A stretch of 64,000 nucleotides of DNA, from NCBI GenBank assembly GCA_021464245.1, contig JADCRB010000102.1:62001-126000 (forward strand). The letters are read 5' to 3'. The DNA comes from Carallia brachiata. Taxonomy: Eukaryota > Streptophyta > Magnoliopsida > Malpighiales > Rhizophoraceae. Position 1 is the first letter of the stretch. Each line of letters opens with the position of its first letter. Below, in pieces: positions 30,905 to 44,010 of the stretch. Under the pieces are notes generated by a model. That model did no database searches and was not told the DNA's origin. It saw only the letters and a list, made by a program, of their open reading frames with translations. Made by a program: the position numbers and the translations under genes.

Positions 30905-31603
30905 AAGCTGTGTCTTCTGCACCCACAAGCTGAATTGGATACTTTCTGTAACTCAATGCACCCAGTTATATTTGGTTGTCTGATTCTTGTAATGCCATAC
31001 ACTTGATGTCGCAGCTGAACATTATGATAACGTTTACTGAGCGCATTTTTTGATAGATTCACAGCGTTGTCCATGTGATCACCTCACGTTTATGGCTAAA
31101 AGATGCATGCGTATAATTATCTACTTCTACAGCGGTAGATTAAGATTTTAAAACGTAAGTAAAGGACTGATCGCATCACAGCAAGTTGTCCCAACTCCTA
31201 ACCTCACCACTTCTAGGTCGCTGTTTGCGAGCTGAGTCCAATAAGCGTCGTTAACCATCTCTTCCTTTATCAACTAAACAGAGGTCTTTTCAAGTATCAA
31301 ATTACAGTTAACATAGGCTCATATATAATCGGAGTACACACAGAAAAAGACATTCATGCATATTGGAGAAGACACAGGCTCTCTCTGCGCCCTTGCCCCT
31401 TCTCACTAAAACACACATACGAAAAGCCTTGGCCTCCGAGGTACACCGACGGAACTGCTAGAATCTTCTCTGCCTTATCTTGCTGTCGGTAACTCGAGTG
31501 TCGGAGTGCACTCTCTTCTGTTTTGCAAGTCCATTAAAGTGGCCTAAATGACAATTTAACTTTCAGTCAAAGACACCATCAATAGCTATACAACACTGAA
31601 GCT
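30905..31603. other. PPR gene 3' region and intergenic DNA
   Basis: The PPR 3' UTR should lie in the first 200-300 bases. The rest carries no recognisable gene. Confidence 0.45.
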
Positions 31604-32700
31604 TTGATAGTCAATGACCTTATCCAGCCAGGAAGAGGTGCTTGGAAAGTTGGTCTTCTTCAGTCTCTTTTCTCTCCTCGTGAAACAGAAGCCATTTCTC
31701 AAATTGCCCTGAGCTATACATCTAGACAAGATGCTCTTATTTGGCACTTTGATAAATATGGCCAATACACAGTCCGATTGGGGTACCACAGGCTCTCCAT
31801 GGAATGGGAAGAATCAAGGAGGGCTGAGTGTGCATCACAAGTCAAACCCATCACTTGGAGGTGTATTTGGAAACTGAAAGTCCCTCCCAAAGTACGCTTC
31901 TTCATATGGAGAGCAGTCCACAATTGGCTTCCTACAAAGGACAACCTGAGACAAAGGCACATCAACACACAAGGTGCATGCCCAATCTGTGAGGAAGAAC
32001 CAGAGACAGTTGAGCACCTTTTGTTCTTCTGCCAGCACGCGAAGGCTGTTTGGTTCGCTAGCAGGCTAGGATATACCCCTGATCGAATTGGTTTCCCTTC
32101 TTTTGCAACTTGGTGGGAGCATATATCAGAATCACCTTTGGGAGCCAATAAGGATACGATTCTTTCAGAAATGGCTATCCTTTGTTGGCATTTATGGAAA
32201 GCTAGAAACGAATGTATTTTTAAATGCAAAAAGCCTAACCCAACGGTAACCATCCAACGAATGTCACTTTTTACTGAGGAACTCCAAAGATTACCGCATC
32301 CGCAGGAACCGCAACATCCAGAAATAGGGTGTAGCAGGACCGAGATCAGGGATGGAGGCCACCCTCAACTGGAAGCCTAAAAATTGATTGCGACACATCA
32401 TTCGATCCAGTCACACAAAAGGCAGGAGGTGCTGCGATCTGTAGAAACTCTAAAGGCCGGGTGGTGATGGGAACAACGCAGAGATGGACCACCAAAATCC
32501 ATTCACGGCCGAGGCCTCCGCTGTACTGCATGCTACCCTCCTTGCAAGGTCAATTAGAACTGCAGGGATTGCCATTGAAACGGATTCCAAACAGGTGGTT
32601 GACGCAATACAAGATGCCACTAGGAACTGGTCTTGGGATGCTGCCCTATCCTCAACGACATATGCTTCATTCTTAGTAGTTTAATTGATTGCTCCTGTAC
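31604..32700 (+). pseudogene. LINE (L1-type) tail: zinc-binding RT domain and RNase H
   Basis: The first frame (31,604-32,380) contains the zf-RVT domain seen at the end of plant LINE reverse transcriptases: WRCIWKLKVPPKVRFFIWRA, GACPICEEEPETVEHLLFFC, then WHLWKARNECIF. A plant LINE RNase H follows in two further frames: SLKIDCDTSFDP, then FTAEASAVLHATLLA, then ETDSKQVVDAIQ, giving the D, E and D of the active site. The two frame changes each correspond to one lost base. No endonuclease or RT core precedes it, so this is a 5'-truncated copy. A run of 14 A near 32,833-32,846 may mark its tail, but I found no certain target duplication. Confidence 0.8.
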
Positions 32701-34556
32701 TTTCATTTTCAGAAATGTCAATTTAGCGGTAATGAATTGCAAGTCAGTCAAGATTGAGAATATACCTTCCAAAATTTTATCTCGTATCCTATGTATGAAT
32801 CTTTCTAATTCATGATAACTACTTATTCTAGTAAAAAAAAAAAAAATAGTATACAAGTTACAGTATATAAAACCTTTTTTTAATCCGAATGCCACTTTCA
32901 TCCTGTCCAGTAAACTAGAATTTGGGGACCTGCAACTCGGTTTTTTTATTTTGCTCATATGCCGGCCACCTAGACACTCAAAAACCAAGTATTATATTCT
33001 GCGTTTTAAACGCCCCGTGGAGCATAGGCACAATTCCTTTGTGCTTATTTGAAATCAATGTTACGCTGCTGACTTTTGCTTGACAAATGACAAATCGTGT
33101 ATTCGTATATTTTTGACTTGACTGATGAAAATCAAACCTTTTGCAATCATAATGACAAATATGATATACCTATATACAACAAAACCTAACAAACATAACT
33201 TACGTCAAAAACAGAAACAAACATAACTTATTAATCACACTACCGCATTATGGTCTAATGATAGTATTGAGCGTGTTAATATTGAAGTCTTGAGTTTGAA
33301 TATTATAAAAATATATGATAAGTTAAATTTACGCTTATTTCAGTATTAAGTATATATGTATGTCTTAGTTATCTAAATTTTTTATATTCACTTGAGAAAT
33401 AAGCGCAATATTTTTTAACGAGATTATTAGAACACCACTCATTCTTTTATGTTTTGACAAAAAGAAAAAAATTATCAATCACTCGATGTGGTGGATGTGG
33501 TGAACCATCCAAAATGACTTGGTACTAAACAATAGAGAAGGGCACTTGGATCATCTACCAATTAATTGCCAAGACAAGGTAGAGCGTCATTATCCGTCAC
33601 ACCACAAACAATTAGGAAACTTTATGTTGATTAAAAAATTTTGTTCAAAAAATGTTGATTAAAAAATTAGGAAAATTTTATTAATTAAAAAATGCAAGAA
33701 AGTTGAGAGGGTTGACCTATGCCCTAAAAAGGATCCAGCAATCTATAGACTATAAATTCCTGCTACAATTTGCAGCACAACGTTACTGTGATTAATTAGA
33801 ATGACTCAAAAAAAGCTGAAATACTTAGAAGCGGTAGTTTTTAATTGAGAGATCAGATGTTTAAATTTCAGATTTCTCTCATTTTTTAATTATTAAGCTA
33901 CCAGTTCTAAAAGATAAAAAAAAAAATTAATGTGATTAATTGGCGTGTCCAATTAACGAGATGGGTATTAAATTAGAATAATAAGATTTTTTTTCTCTCA
34001 ATAAAATATTTATTAAATCATCAACTATAAAGTAGGATAAATCTTTTATTTATAAATTCTATACTCATTTTTATGTGATAAATCCTAAGACTACGAGAAT
34101 AATAAGGTTTTTGAATTCAGCAGAATGGTATGATGGGTATTGGACATAAGGAGTGGTTGTTCCAACTAAATAATAACTTTTTTTAAGTTTGCGGACAGGC
34201 GAAACAGCAAAGGGGCCGGCCGGGGTGGGAACGGTAATTGATCAATCGTATTTTAAAATTAAAATTAAAAATCTTTGTGGGCTAAAATTGTAAGCTAGCT
34301 GAGTCAATAGCATGGCATTTGACCAAAACTCATCTTCCTCACCACTTCCCTCTTTTCTTTATCTCGGACATGGTCAACATATATACACAGCCTATCATTC
34401 AGTGCCGGTGCCGTGCCATTTTTGACAAAATTTTTTTCCTTTTAAGTATTATCAACACACGCAGACAACACACATAACCCCCGCACCTGCATCCATATAA
34501 GCCGATTCCACAGAGATAAAAGAAACCTGAGAATTAATTTGGCTCGAAAGTCTAAA
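32701..34556. other. AT-rich intergenic DNA with a possible SINE relic
   Basis: Around 33,246-33,310 a segment reads TGGTCTAATGATAG and then TTGAGTTTGAATAT, spaced like the A and B boxes of a tRNA-derived SINE, but too degraded to be sure. The last 250 bases hold the promoter of the next gene. Nothing else is supported. Confidence 0.35.
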
Positions 34557-35370
34557 ATGGAGAAACAAGCTAATAATCCAAGGAGCAAGATCTTGAAGTT
34601 CCTGCCCAGAGCTGCTTCTGCAGTCAACTTCCGAAGCCAGCTTCCCTTCAGCCCAGGTAGAGACAAGAGATTAGACAGCGCAAACAAGCTCACCAAGGCA
34701 CATGCCTCCAAAGGATTTTCCGGTCCCATAGTCAAGATGATCCCCGACGAGGTGCGGAGGAAACCCAAGAACCAAGGAGGAGGAGGAGCAGGAGGCTTGA
34801 GAACCAAGAAGAGCCCACCTCACCCAAAGTCTCGTGCATTGGCCAAATCAAGCACAAGAAAAAGATGTGCAAATCCAAGTCCTTGCGTACGACCACTGCT
34901 CGTCAAGAAACAAAGGCCAAAGTAGTAGTAGTCAAGAACAAGAAGCAAGAATCATCATCAAGAGTTGGGGGTCTCTTCGGTCGTAATAAGAAACCAGCGG
35001 CTGCGAGGAAATCTGACGCTTCCAGGTACGATAAGCTCCCGCTTCCTGACCTAGCAGCACCGGCTTTGGGTCAAATGAGGCGGTTCGCAGCGGTCGTGAT
35101 ACTCTTGCGGGTTTTGATTGGACGGTTCAGATTGCGCCGGAGGAGCCTGATCATGATCACCGCCGGGATTGTTATTCTGACGATGAAGAGGGAAGTGAAA
35201 TGGATGATCAAGAAGATGAGGGATTCATTGTTCCATTCTCGGCTCCTTTAAGTCTGGGTGGTGATGGGGCTGCTGCTTTGCAGCCAAGAAAAGAAATAAA
35301 TTTATGGAAGAGGAGAATCATGAACCCACCCAGGCCCCTTCAATTGAATTCCACGCTCAGTAAAAAATGA
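34557..35370 (+). CDS. Syringolide-induced 14-1-1-like protein, with two frameshifts
   Basis: A plant-specific basic protein family first noted as induced by the elicitor syringolide in soybean; biochemical role unknown. The start MEKQANNPRSKILKFLPRAASAV is the family's hallmark, followed by FSPGRDKR and a GFSGPIV segment. After a one-base loss near 34,795 the frame continues EEPTSPKVSCIGQIKHKKK and then Lys-rich sequence to GQMRRFA. After a second one-base loss near 35,089 it continues SGRDTLAGFDWTVQIAPEEP, an acidic stretch, FIVPFSAPLSL, and the conserved end KEINLWKRRIMNPPRPLQLN. Length with two added bases is 816 nt, 271 codons plus stop. All conserved blocks are present in order, so I regard the gene as functional with sequence errors. 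No intron. It lies 3.6 kb after the PPR gene; I recall At1g20300 and At1g20310 having a similar pair. Confidence 0.82.
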
Positions 35371-36649
35371 TTCCATAATTGTTTTATGTTTTTTCTTTTT
35401 TTCGGATTTTACACTTTTCTTTGAATTCTTCAGCATCGAATTCACGAAGCCAGATTAGACGGTTCAATATGTGGCCATGTAAAATAAATACCTGTATGTG
35501 CCTGTACCGTGTTCATTGGTTCTTTTCTTTTCTTTTGATTCTTTTCTTTTTGTTTTTTTTTTTTTTTTGGTTGTTGGAGATTGATTAGAATTTGCTCAGA
35601 AATCAAAATCGTTGCAATGCAACCAGCATAATAGTTGCAGAGTTAGACGTTCGGATTCTGGCAACGGGGCATTATCTTGGAGCTAATAAAAATAAATTCT
35701 AATTTAACGTGAAGTTAACACCATTAATGAACAATGTGGTCAAAGTTTTTTAATATTCAAACACAAATGTGCCTCAAGTTAATTTGTCGATTAGATTTAT
35801 TATGAAGACGTCTTGTTTATTAGTACGTTGTAATTCAACTAGTCTTTATCACCACATGCATACAATTCTGTTCTCCAAACTTGCAGTAGCGTCATGCCCA
35901 GCTGGCGTAAATTGAAAAGTCAGCCGATGGCTTTGAGTTGCTCGGATATCAATTTTTTTTTTTTAATAAGTTAAACTCATAAAAAAAAAAAAAAAAGAGA
36001 ATGAGTATAATGAGAGTCAAAATCTGATTAAGTCGTTAACTAATATTAAAGTATATTTTTGATCTCTATTCAAATTTGTAAATAATTAGTTTAATGTATG
36101 AAGAAAATAAACGTTATGAGAATTTTACCACCCAAATGAATGCTTCTCGGTCGAATCAGATTAATCAGAGCCAACGTGGTTTCTGGATTCCAAAGTCTAA
36201 CACCAAAAAAATAAATAAAGATGCATGGAATGCACCTTTAGTCATAAACAAATAAAATTATCACTAAATTGACTATAAAATTTTACTCTAAAAATTTTTT
36301 TTCTTGAATAAAGGAGCTAGACGGTGGCACAAGGTCCACGTGCAGCTGAAGCATCCGCATCAACTCCTGAGCCAAATCATGGTGTTTACACTCAGGAGTC
36401 CCCTGTTCTGAACTGATGATGCAGGAGAATTGCAACATTTGTGATTTTTAGATTTCGGATTTTGATCCCAATTTTGTTTTTGCAAGGTTTATGCTGCCTT
36501 GTCCCTAAATTGTCCATAACATGCATCACACTTTTCATTCCATAGTTGATTAGGACAATTGGGATAGATGGTATACTTGGTATATTAAGGATTAACAGAA
36601 ATGTACCTTGCCATGTGTTGATGAGATTAATGGAGATGTCACTCAAAAA
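35371..36649. other. Intergenic DNA
   Basis: 3' UTR of the preceding gene followed by AT-rich sequence with A and T runs (35,551-35,567; 35,980-35,997). No gene is visible. Confidence 0.5.
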
Positions 36650-37000
36650 AAAAAAAAAGGGCAATTAGCAACTATTTTTTTAGTCTCTAAAAGTATAATT
36701 TTAGTCGCCAAAAATATTTACGATTAAAAAAATTAGTGGCCACAGTAGTTGCCTAAGCGCAATCGCAGATTGATTTTGGCGACTAAAATTATGAATAGTC
36801 GCCTATATCTTATTTTTAGCAACTATTGATTATTAGTGCTAAAAATAACCTTTTTTTTGACTACTAGTAAATTGTTGCTAAAAATATAACCATAGGCAAC
36901 TATACTCCAAAATTAGTCGCTAACCGTGGAACAATATCCCGTAAACCACACTATTTATTCACGACGAATCATTTGATTTGTTGCAAAAGGTTTTGTTTAT
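36650..37000. mobile_element. Clustered subterminal repeats of a DNA transposon (CACTA or similar)
   Basis: The words TTAGTCGC, GCGACTAAAATTA, TTAGCAACTA, TTGCTAAAAATA and GGCAACTA recur in both orientations within 350 bases. Dense short repeats in both directions are typical of the subterminal regions of CACTA-type elements. I did not find a certain TIR or a transposase, so the class is inferred. Confidence 0.4.
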
Positions 37001-37429
37001 CACAGCTATATCATGAGATCAAAGCTCTACCATCATCCCTACTATCTCATCATTTATGCCATAACTTACAGCCACACCATCTCCAACATCTCCTGATGCA
37101 ATAACCACTTATTCTATTAGCGTAAATATCTATCATGAAAGTATCAAAATACCCTATAGGCAACATGCTCTCTTTCGTTCCTTCCTTACTGTCTTGAGAG
37201 CTATCGCAGTAGTATTCTCAAGTGAAACAACTGTACTCTCAGCTAAAGCAGCCTTCCTTAACCATCTTGGAATGATTTGCCTAGCCCGCACACATGTTGG
37301 AAGATCAATTCATTCGAAATACACACATGCATCTCTTCTTTGTAAAAAAAAAAAAAAAAGTCACAAAACTACAAATGCCTACATTTGCACAAATAAGTGC
37401 ATAAAGGGTTGGAAGTTTTAGAGAACTCA

Positions 37430-37760
37430 TTGGAAATAAGGGACAATCTCTAAACCGACCACCTGGATTCGTATCCATCCAAGACATCTTCACCATCAAA
37501 GGTTGATTGCAATGGCATGCCATCACTAAAATCTCATTGTTTTTCCTGCTACTAACGCGTAATCTACTTTTCCTATTTTTTCCTAAGAGGTTTTCACTTT
37601 TGCTTTTTTTTATTTTGTCAAAAAAACCACACAAAAGATGAGCTTTTGGAGATTTAAGGTTACAAAAGGGGAACTTTGCAGATGACAGGGAGAGAGAGAG
37701 AGAGAGAATAAAAAAGCACTTGGAGGGAACAAATGTTATAAACTCATTTGTGGGCGCCAC
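37430..37760 (-). pseudogene. GRF-type zinc-finger fragment
   Basis: A minus-strand frame contains CHCNQPLMVKMSWMDTNPGG and RFRDCP (about 37,523-37,436). This matches the plant GRF zinc finger (C-x-C, then W, then NPGR-x-F-x-x-C). In plants such fingers often occur in short proteins linked to transposons. Upstream in the frame is low-complexity Ser/Leu sequence from a GA/CT tract. Downstream there is an A/T run and no second domain. It lies between the subterminal repeats and the short repeats at 37,790-37,860, so it is probably part of a degraded element. Confidence 0.5.
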
Positions 37761-39779
37761 ATCAGCAAAAGTGTTTAGCTAGAATAGTGAATCGACACAT
37801 CAGCGTAATATAGTGACTTAGTTGGCTGGGTATGCCATGTCATTGGACAGGTAAGCGCCACATCAATGGATAACAACATGTTTGATAGAATTCAATTATT
37901 GACTCAATGGTGGCCTTTTTTGAAACCGTACTAACCTTTTTTTAACTTTTTGAAAGTTATTGACTCGAAAAAAAAACTTATTTCGTTCATATTTATATTA
38001 TAAATAGTGTGATTGAAAGTTTTACTAAAAGTTGGTAGCTTTTTAAAGCAAATTGTATTTTAGAAATTATATTATATACATTAAAGATATTATGATTAGT
38101 ATATTTAAGAAAATATAATTTATAATTTAACGTACTAAAAGAATAACTAAGTTAATATATAAATAAATGTAAATGATTTATGTCAAATATTTTAAATAGA
38201 AAATATATTTTCAATTTTTTAATTTAAATTAATTCATATTTTTAAAAAAGTAATTTAATACAAGAACATGGGAAAAGCACAAGACTAGTGGAGCTTGTTG
38301 AGTTTGTAATTGGTGCAGTCCTTGAATTTCTTGGCTTTATACTTTGAAGGATTATCATAGTCCATGAGTTGTTGAACAATAATTAATGATTTTCTTAACC
38401 TAAAAAGAAAAGAAAAGAGAAATATAACAGAGTATAACAAAGCAAATGGACCCACAACATTTAAATAATAAGTAGGAAAAAAAAAAAAAAGAAGTTTAAC
38501 AAGTTATAATGTAGTTTAATAGAGTTGGTCCTTATTGACTTCCAAGAAGTCACGGGTTTGACTCTATGATAGATGAGTTTTTCATATGTCGGACGCTATT
38601 AACCGAAGTTGACTGAACCAATCAAACTAGAAAAAGCATGATTGGTTTGTTGGTTTATAGTTAAAGTGACCTATTTATCGATTATCTAACTAGTTTACAA
38701 AGCCCCCAATTTTAAGAGATAACCAAACTAGATTTTAAGCAGATTCCTAATTTTTTTCAGTCCAATTGGTCGGTCCGATCCAATTCTTAAAACATTGATT
38801 TGATTTCTAACTGATGTATTATATAAGGGAGCCTCTATATGGCAACAAAATTTCGCTAACACACATAGCTAAAAAAAAAGGTCTATATTATATGCAAAAT
38901 AATTTTGAAATTTTAATTTTTTATGTTGTATAAAATATAATTTGTTAAGTATAAAATATTTCACATATAATATGAACTATTTTTGTTGTAATTTGTATCC
39001 AAGACACGTATGCCTAGCAAGATTTTCCTTTAATGTAAATCAAGTTACATGTGTTGGGTGTGCCACATTTAGAAAATTAGCATCAACATCCAGCAACTTT
39101 CACAGATAATTTACATTTTACATTGTGAATTTTGAGTACATTAATATTTTGCACCAATGATTTTTAAAAGTAGTAAAAAACACTGTCTGACTGACCATCG
39201 TTAGTCAAAACAAACAGATGTTATGAAAAAATTGTGCCATTTTTATATTAATAAAAATGAAAGTGATGAAACCTTATCTTTTTCATTTCGCGCTGCGAAG
39301 CCTGCTCCCTAGCTCTAAACTTTCTCTCTCATCTTCGAACTTTCATCAGAATCCCTCACTTTTCCTTCCATTTTTTGATCGTTTGCACTCAAGATTGTCA
39401 ACGATTTGTAAGTTTTTTTTTGTTTTGTGCCATTTGTTTCTATTACTATTTTTTGGTCTTTCATTTTGCGCCCTCTTATAGGGTGGCAGATTGAATATAG
39501 CTGTTAGGAGGCACTTTTCTTTTACATTTATGTTTATTCTGCCTAATTTTAGAATGATTTAGGTAGCACAATAGTCATATTTTTTCTTGACTAGGTGGAA
39601 GGATATTTTGGACACTTTAGACCGATTATCGTGACAATTTTATAATAAAAACTAACTTTTACTAACGACAGCTTAATAGACAGTGTTTTTTAATATCGCA
39701 CTTATTACTTATAATGTTTTCTGTTAATTTTAGAAATCGTTGATGCAAAATATAAATGTACCCTAAACTCACAGTCAGT
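37761..39779. other. AT-rich intergenic DNA
   Basis: Short repeats containing CCACATCA and GCCATGTCATTGG at 37,790-37,870 may be the edge of the preceding element. A SINE-like box pair may lie near 38,515-38,575 (GTCACGGGTTTGACTC), with low certainty. No gene. Confidence 0.4.
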
Positions 39780-42700
39780 GAAATCAATCATGACGCCCAG
39801 GCGTGCCTTAGGCGCTAGGCACCAAACGCGCGCCCAGGCATCGCCTTCGCATGAGGCACAAGCGGAGCCTGGGCATGCTTCCATCAAAACAAAACCTGCT
39901 TTTTTTTTTTTTTAAATGATATATATAAGCCAAAAAGAATATGACACTTTAGACTAGAATATAGACTTCTCGACTTCTCTCAGAAACGCAAACAAAAAGA
40001 AGTTGTCACAAAGAGACAAAAGAAAGTTGGACCACAGAGAGGACACGAGGATGGAAAAACAGCTTCTAAGGTGTCCTCTCTTTTCTCTCTCTCTCTCACA
40101 TTTACCTTTCTGTCTCTTTCACCTCTACTTTTTTCTATTTTAAGTTACTTCTCCAACTAAAATTTGTTTTTCTTATTTTAATAAACTATTGTTTTCTTCA
40201 CAAAAATAAACTATTGTTATCTCTAGAAAATAGAAACTATTCTTCATCGAAACAAACTATTGTTTTTTCTTTTTTTTAATAAACTATTGTTTTCTTCACC
40301 AAAATAAACTATTTTTATGTGTAGAAAATAGATTGTTTTATTTTTATTTAATTTTCAATCAAGTTATATTCTTTAATCTCCAGTTCTCCACTGAAACAAA
40401 TTTCAATATCAGTTCATATGTCTATGTATCTAAGAAATAATATCTATTTGTTTATAGTTTATACGAATAATTTTATTTATTAATTTGAGTTAGTCAATTA
40501 TTTACCTTATATTTAACATATGTTATAATTTTATTTTCTTCTATTTTTGATGGGTCAAATAATGATGTCTAATGATAATTCTAATCCAAAAAAAAATATA
40601 TAGGATGGAATCATGGATATCTAGCTAATCCCTCCAACAAAAATAGTGTAAATGCAAATATTGTCAAAAAGAAACGAAATGAGGGATATTTCGTCTCAAA
40701 CAATACTTAGTTGGACGATTTAGAAATGTTGTTGGCTATAACAAATGTCCACAACATGTTGAGGAAAAAGTTAGAGCTTTTATGAAAAAGAAAAATGTTG
40801 AAAAAAATCAAATAAATTTAATTCCTGATTTTGATGATACGGAGTTAGGAGATGATTATGACGAAGATGAAATTATAGAGATTGATGATAAGGGGAAGAG
40901 AATATTAAGTGTTGGAAATAATAAAAATAAGAAATCTAGACAAATTGGTCCTATAGATTCATATTTTCAACCTAAAGTTGCAACTCAATCAAAGGGAAAA
41001 GAAATCCAAACGACTATCAATGATGCCTACGAGAAGGACTTGAGAAATAAGACGTGCGCAGACATAGTAAAGTGGATGTATGAAGCTGCAATTTTATTTA
41101 CTACTGTCAAATTTAATAGTTTCAAATTGCAGTTCAGTGTATTGGTCAATATAGACTAGGTATGAAACCATCTAGTTATCATGAGGTGAGGGTTCCACTT
41201 CTTAAAAGAGAAGTTTCTAATACAAATAACTCAATGAGAATTACAAAGAACAAGGTGTTTTATTTTGTCTAATGGGTGGACTGACAGAAATCAAAGAAAT
41301 TGGTGAACTTTTTAGTAAATTGATTTAGAAGGAGTATGTTTATTGAGTTGATTGACGCCTCTGATTATGTGAAGACTAGAGATATGTTGTTTAAGCTTCT
41401 TAGCTTATGGATAGAAGAAAATTGGAGCAGCAAATGTTGTCCAAGTTGTCACTAACAATGGTTCGAACTGTGTTTTAACTAGTAAGATTTTTTTAATTTA
41501 ATTATTCCTTGTTACTTTTTAGCATTAATATTTGTGTATGATTTAAATTTTATATTTTCAAGAAATTTATTAGAAGCTAAGTATCCAAACTTGTACTGGT
41601 CACTGTGTGTTGCTCACTGCATAGATTTGATGTTATAAGACATTGGAAAAACTTCTACAATTTCAAGGACAATCAAAAGGGCAATTGAGTGTGTTGGATA
41701 TATTAACAATCGTCCTAGTATTTTAAATATGATGAGACGTTTCACTAGACAGAGAAATTTGATAAAACCAATCAAAACTAGATTTGTTACTTCATTCCTC
41801 ACACTATCGAGCATCCACAAGTAGCAGGAAAACTTAAGAAAAATGGTGACTTCTGAAGATGAGACAAAGAGTAAATGGTCAAAGGGCAAGAAGGAAAGAA
41901 GGCAAGTCAAACTATTATGATGCCTCCATTTTGAAATGATGTTGTTTATGCTCTAAAAGTAACAGGACCTCTTGTTCGTGTGCTTTATTTGGTTGATGAG
42001 AGAACAAAAACCAGCTATGTGTTATATTTATGAAGCTATGGATCGACCAAAAGAGGTCATTGCTCAGTCATTTAATGAAAAGGAATATAAATATGAGCAG
42101 ATTTTTCAGATTATTGACAATCGTGAGAATGTCAACTTCATTAACCTTTGCATGCAGCTAGTCATTTCTTGAATTTTGAATTTTTTTATAGCAATACAGA
42201 GCTTGAAAATGATATAAAAGTCGTGACTGATTTATACAAATGCACTGAAAAGTTAATTTCTAACCCTACAAAGAAAGATAAAATCCCAGAGGAGTTAGTA
42301 ATGTATAAGTGAGCTGAAGACTCATTGGCATTCCCGTGGTTATTAGACAAAGGAAAACAAAAGCACTAGGTATATTTTTTTATTGTGAATTTAAGTCATT
42401 GTTTTCATTTTTTATATATTTTACATGATTTGAATGAATAATATATTAAATATACTACACAATTTTATTGTGCAGCAGAATGGTGGGCAGTTTATGAACC
42501 TGTTGCACTAAATTTGCAAAAATTAGCTATCAAAATTCTAAGCCTAACATGCAGCTTTTTAGGATGTAAGCGAAATTGTAGTGTTTTTGAACATGTAAGT
42601 AAAACGCATCTCAATATAAATAACATTATAAGTCTATTGATTTAATTATGTTGACAATAAATCAAATTTTATAGATTCATAGCAAAAAGAGAAATAGACT

Positions 42701-43440
42701 GGCACAAGCTCGCTTGAATGATTTGGTATATATCAAATATAATTGGGCCTTGATGCGGAGATATCAATTGCGTGATACACTTGATCCTCTTTCTTTGAAA
42801 GATATAGATTAGTGTAATGAATGGTTGGTTGGTAGAATGAAAGAAGATGGTGTTGAGGATGATTTTGTGTTTAATGCTTTTGATAGTTTGACATGGGGTG
42901 AGGTCGTTACTGCTGCTGGAGTTCACGAGGAAAAATTTAACATGAGACTTAGATCAATGACAAGAGATTTAGGTCGTCCCAGTTCTAGTACTGAAGTTTA
43001 GCATATTTCAGATAATATAATAGACGATGAGGATGAGGTAGATGAGGAAGGCTACAAATCTAATGATGAAAAAGATGATAAAGCTATACATCTGTGAGAT
43101 GAGGATGATGATGTTAACTTTTAGTTATATTTTGATAAGAGTAGAATTTTATTATTTTTATCACTTTGCATTCTTTCGATTAATTATTTTTATTTATTTC
43201 ATATTTATTTTTTAATTTTATAAGAGATATGAAATATTTTCTTTTATATTTTTAAATAAATTTTCTTAAACTAATTTAATTATTTACTTTATGTTTAAAT
43301 TTTATTTTTTTCTTTTATATTTCATTTAAAAAAATTTTAATTTATTAAAAATGCGTGTAATTTCACTAGACGCACGCTTTGTGCTTAGACTATAAGGGCC
43401 CTCGGCGTCTTGATACACCTAACACCTTTAAAAACATCGT
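39780..43440 (+). mobile_element. Degenerate hAT-superfamily DNA transposon
   Basis: GC-rich end segments rich in GCGCC/GGCGC words flank AT-rich DNA at about 39,790-39,875 and 43,360-43,440. The right end reads CACCTTTAAAAACATCGTC, typical of hAT termini. I could not match a clean TIR or 8-bp target duplication at the left end. A transposase remnant sits between. Confidence 0.65.
40640..43130 (+). pseudogene. hAT transposase remnant (BED finger, DUF659, dimerisation domain)
   Basis: Cut-and-paste transposase, broken by many stops and shifts. In order: a BED-type zinc finger (CKYCQKETK, RLKQYLVGRF, NKCPQHVEE, about 40,650-40,770); an acidic linker with QIGPIDSYF (40,782-41,159); DUF659-like pieces (MKPSSYHEVRVPLLKREV; YPNLYWSLCVAHCIDLML; RFTRQRNLIKPIKTRFVTSF); then the C-terminal dimerisation region (AEWWAVYEPVALNLQKLAIK, 42,480 onward) and NRLAQARLNDLVYIKYN. 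The tail ends in an acidic run. BED plus DUF659 plus hAT-C in this order identifies the superfamily. It is not translatable now. Confidence 0.8.
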
Positions 43441-43681
43441 CCACAGTAAATGTAAATAACCCAAACTCTCGCATCCGGTAAAAGTCGAGCTAGACGATCC
43501 TATGCCGGGCCCAACTCAAAGGTCCAGCAGCCTCCTATGAAGGGCGAGACGTTACAAATTAATAACGGCGGCAGTAAAGGAGGCCTTGGGCCTTGGGGGC
43601 TGAGGTCCTCCCTCAATCTATTTTTTCCTTCGCGTGAGTTGAGCCCCCTCTTCTCCCAATCGCGGCTGTCGCAGTTCCAAT
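43441..43681 (+). promoter_or_regulatory. Short promoter between hAT end and membrane-protein gene
   Basis: Only about 240 bases separate the transposon end from the ATG at 43,682. The sequence is GC-richer than its surroundings and must hold at least part of the promoter. No TATA box is obvious. Confidence 0.4.
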
Positions 43682-44010
43682 ATGGCTTCCTCAGCACCGT
43701 CGAGCTCGGCCGGCGCCGCCGCCGCAAAACCCAAAAAGTCGTTAGGGTTTATAGCAAACGCGAAGAAGAACAAACACAGCTTTATTCAGCTTTTCGCAAT
43801 GGCGGGCATATTGCTCTTGAGCATGAGATCGTTGGGCCAAAAGTACCGTATCCACGACCTTGAGGAGGACAACTTAGCACTAAAAGAAGAGCAAGAAAGT
43901 CTAAACAAGCGCATGGATCACATTAGGCGCGGCCTCCTCACGAGGCCTCTCTCGACTCGACCGGTCTCTTCGCTTCTCGCCTTCGTCTTCTCTTTGGCGA
44001 CAAAGAATGA
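43682..44010 (+). CDS. Small single-pass membrane protein, with one frameshift
   Basis: A short plant protein of unknown function. An Ala/Ser-rich N-terminus (about 1-20) leads to a basic stretch (KKNKHS) and one hydrophobic segment at about residues 34-51 (FIQLFAMAGILLLSMRSL). A coiled-coil-like helix follows at about 55-85 (DLEEDNLALKEEQESLNKRM). At about 43,938 the frame loses one base. One frame over it reads HEASLDSTGLFASRLRLLFG and then DKE-stop, which I recall as the normal end of this family; the open frame as written runs on into unrelated sequence to 44,191. With one added base the gene is 330 nt, 109 codons plus stop. The start is the ATG nearest the GC-rich leader. Location in an organelle or ER membrane is possible but not shown. 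Confidence 0.75.
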
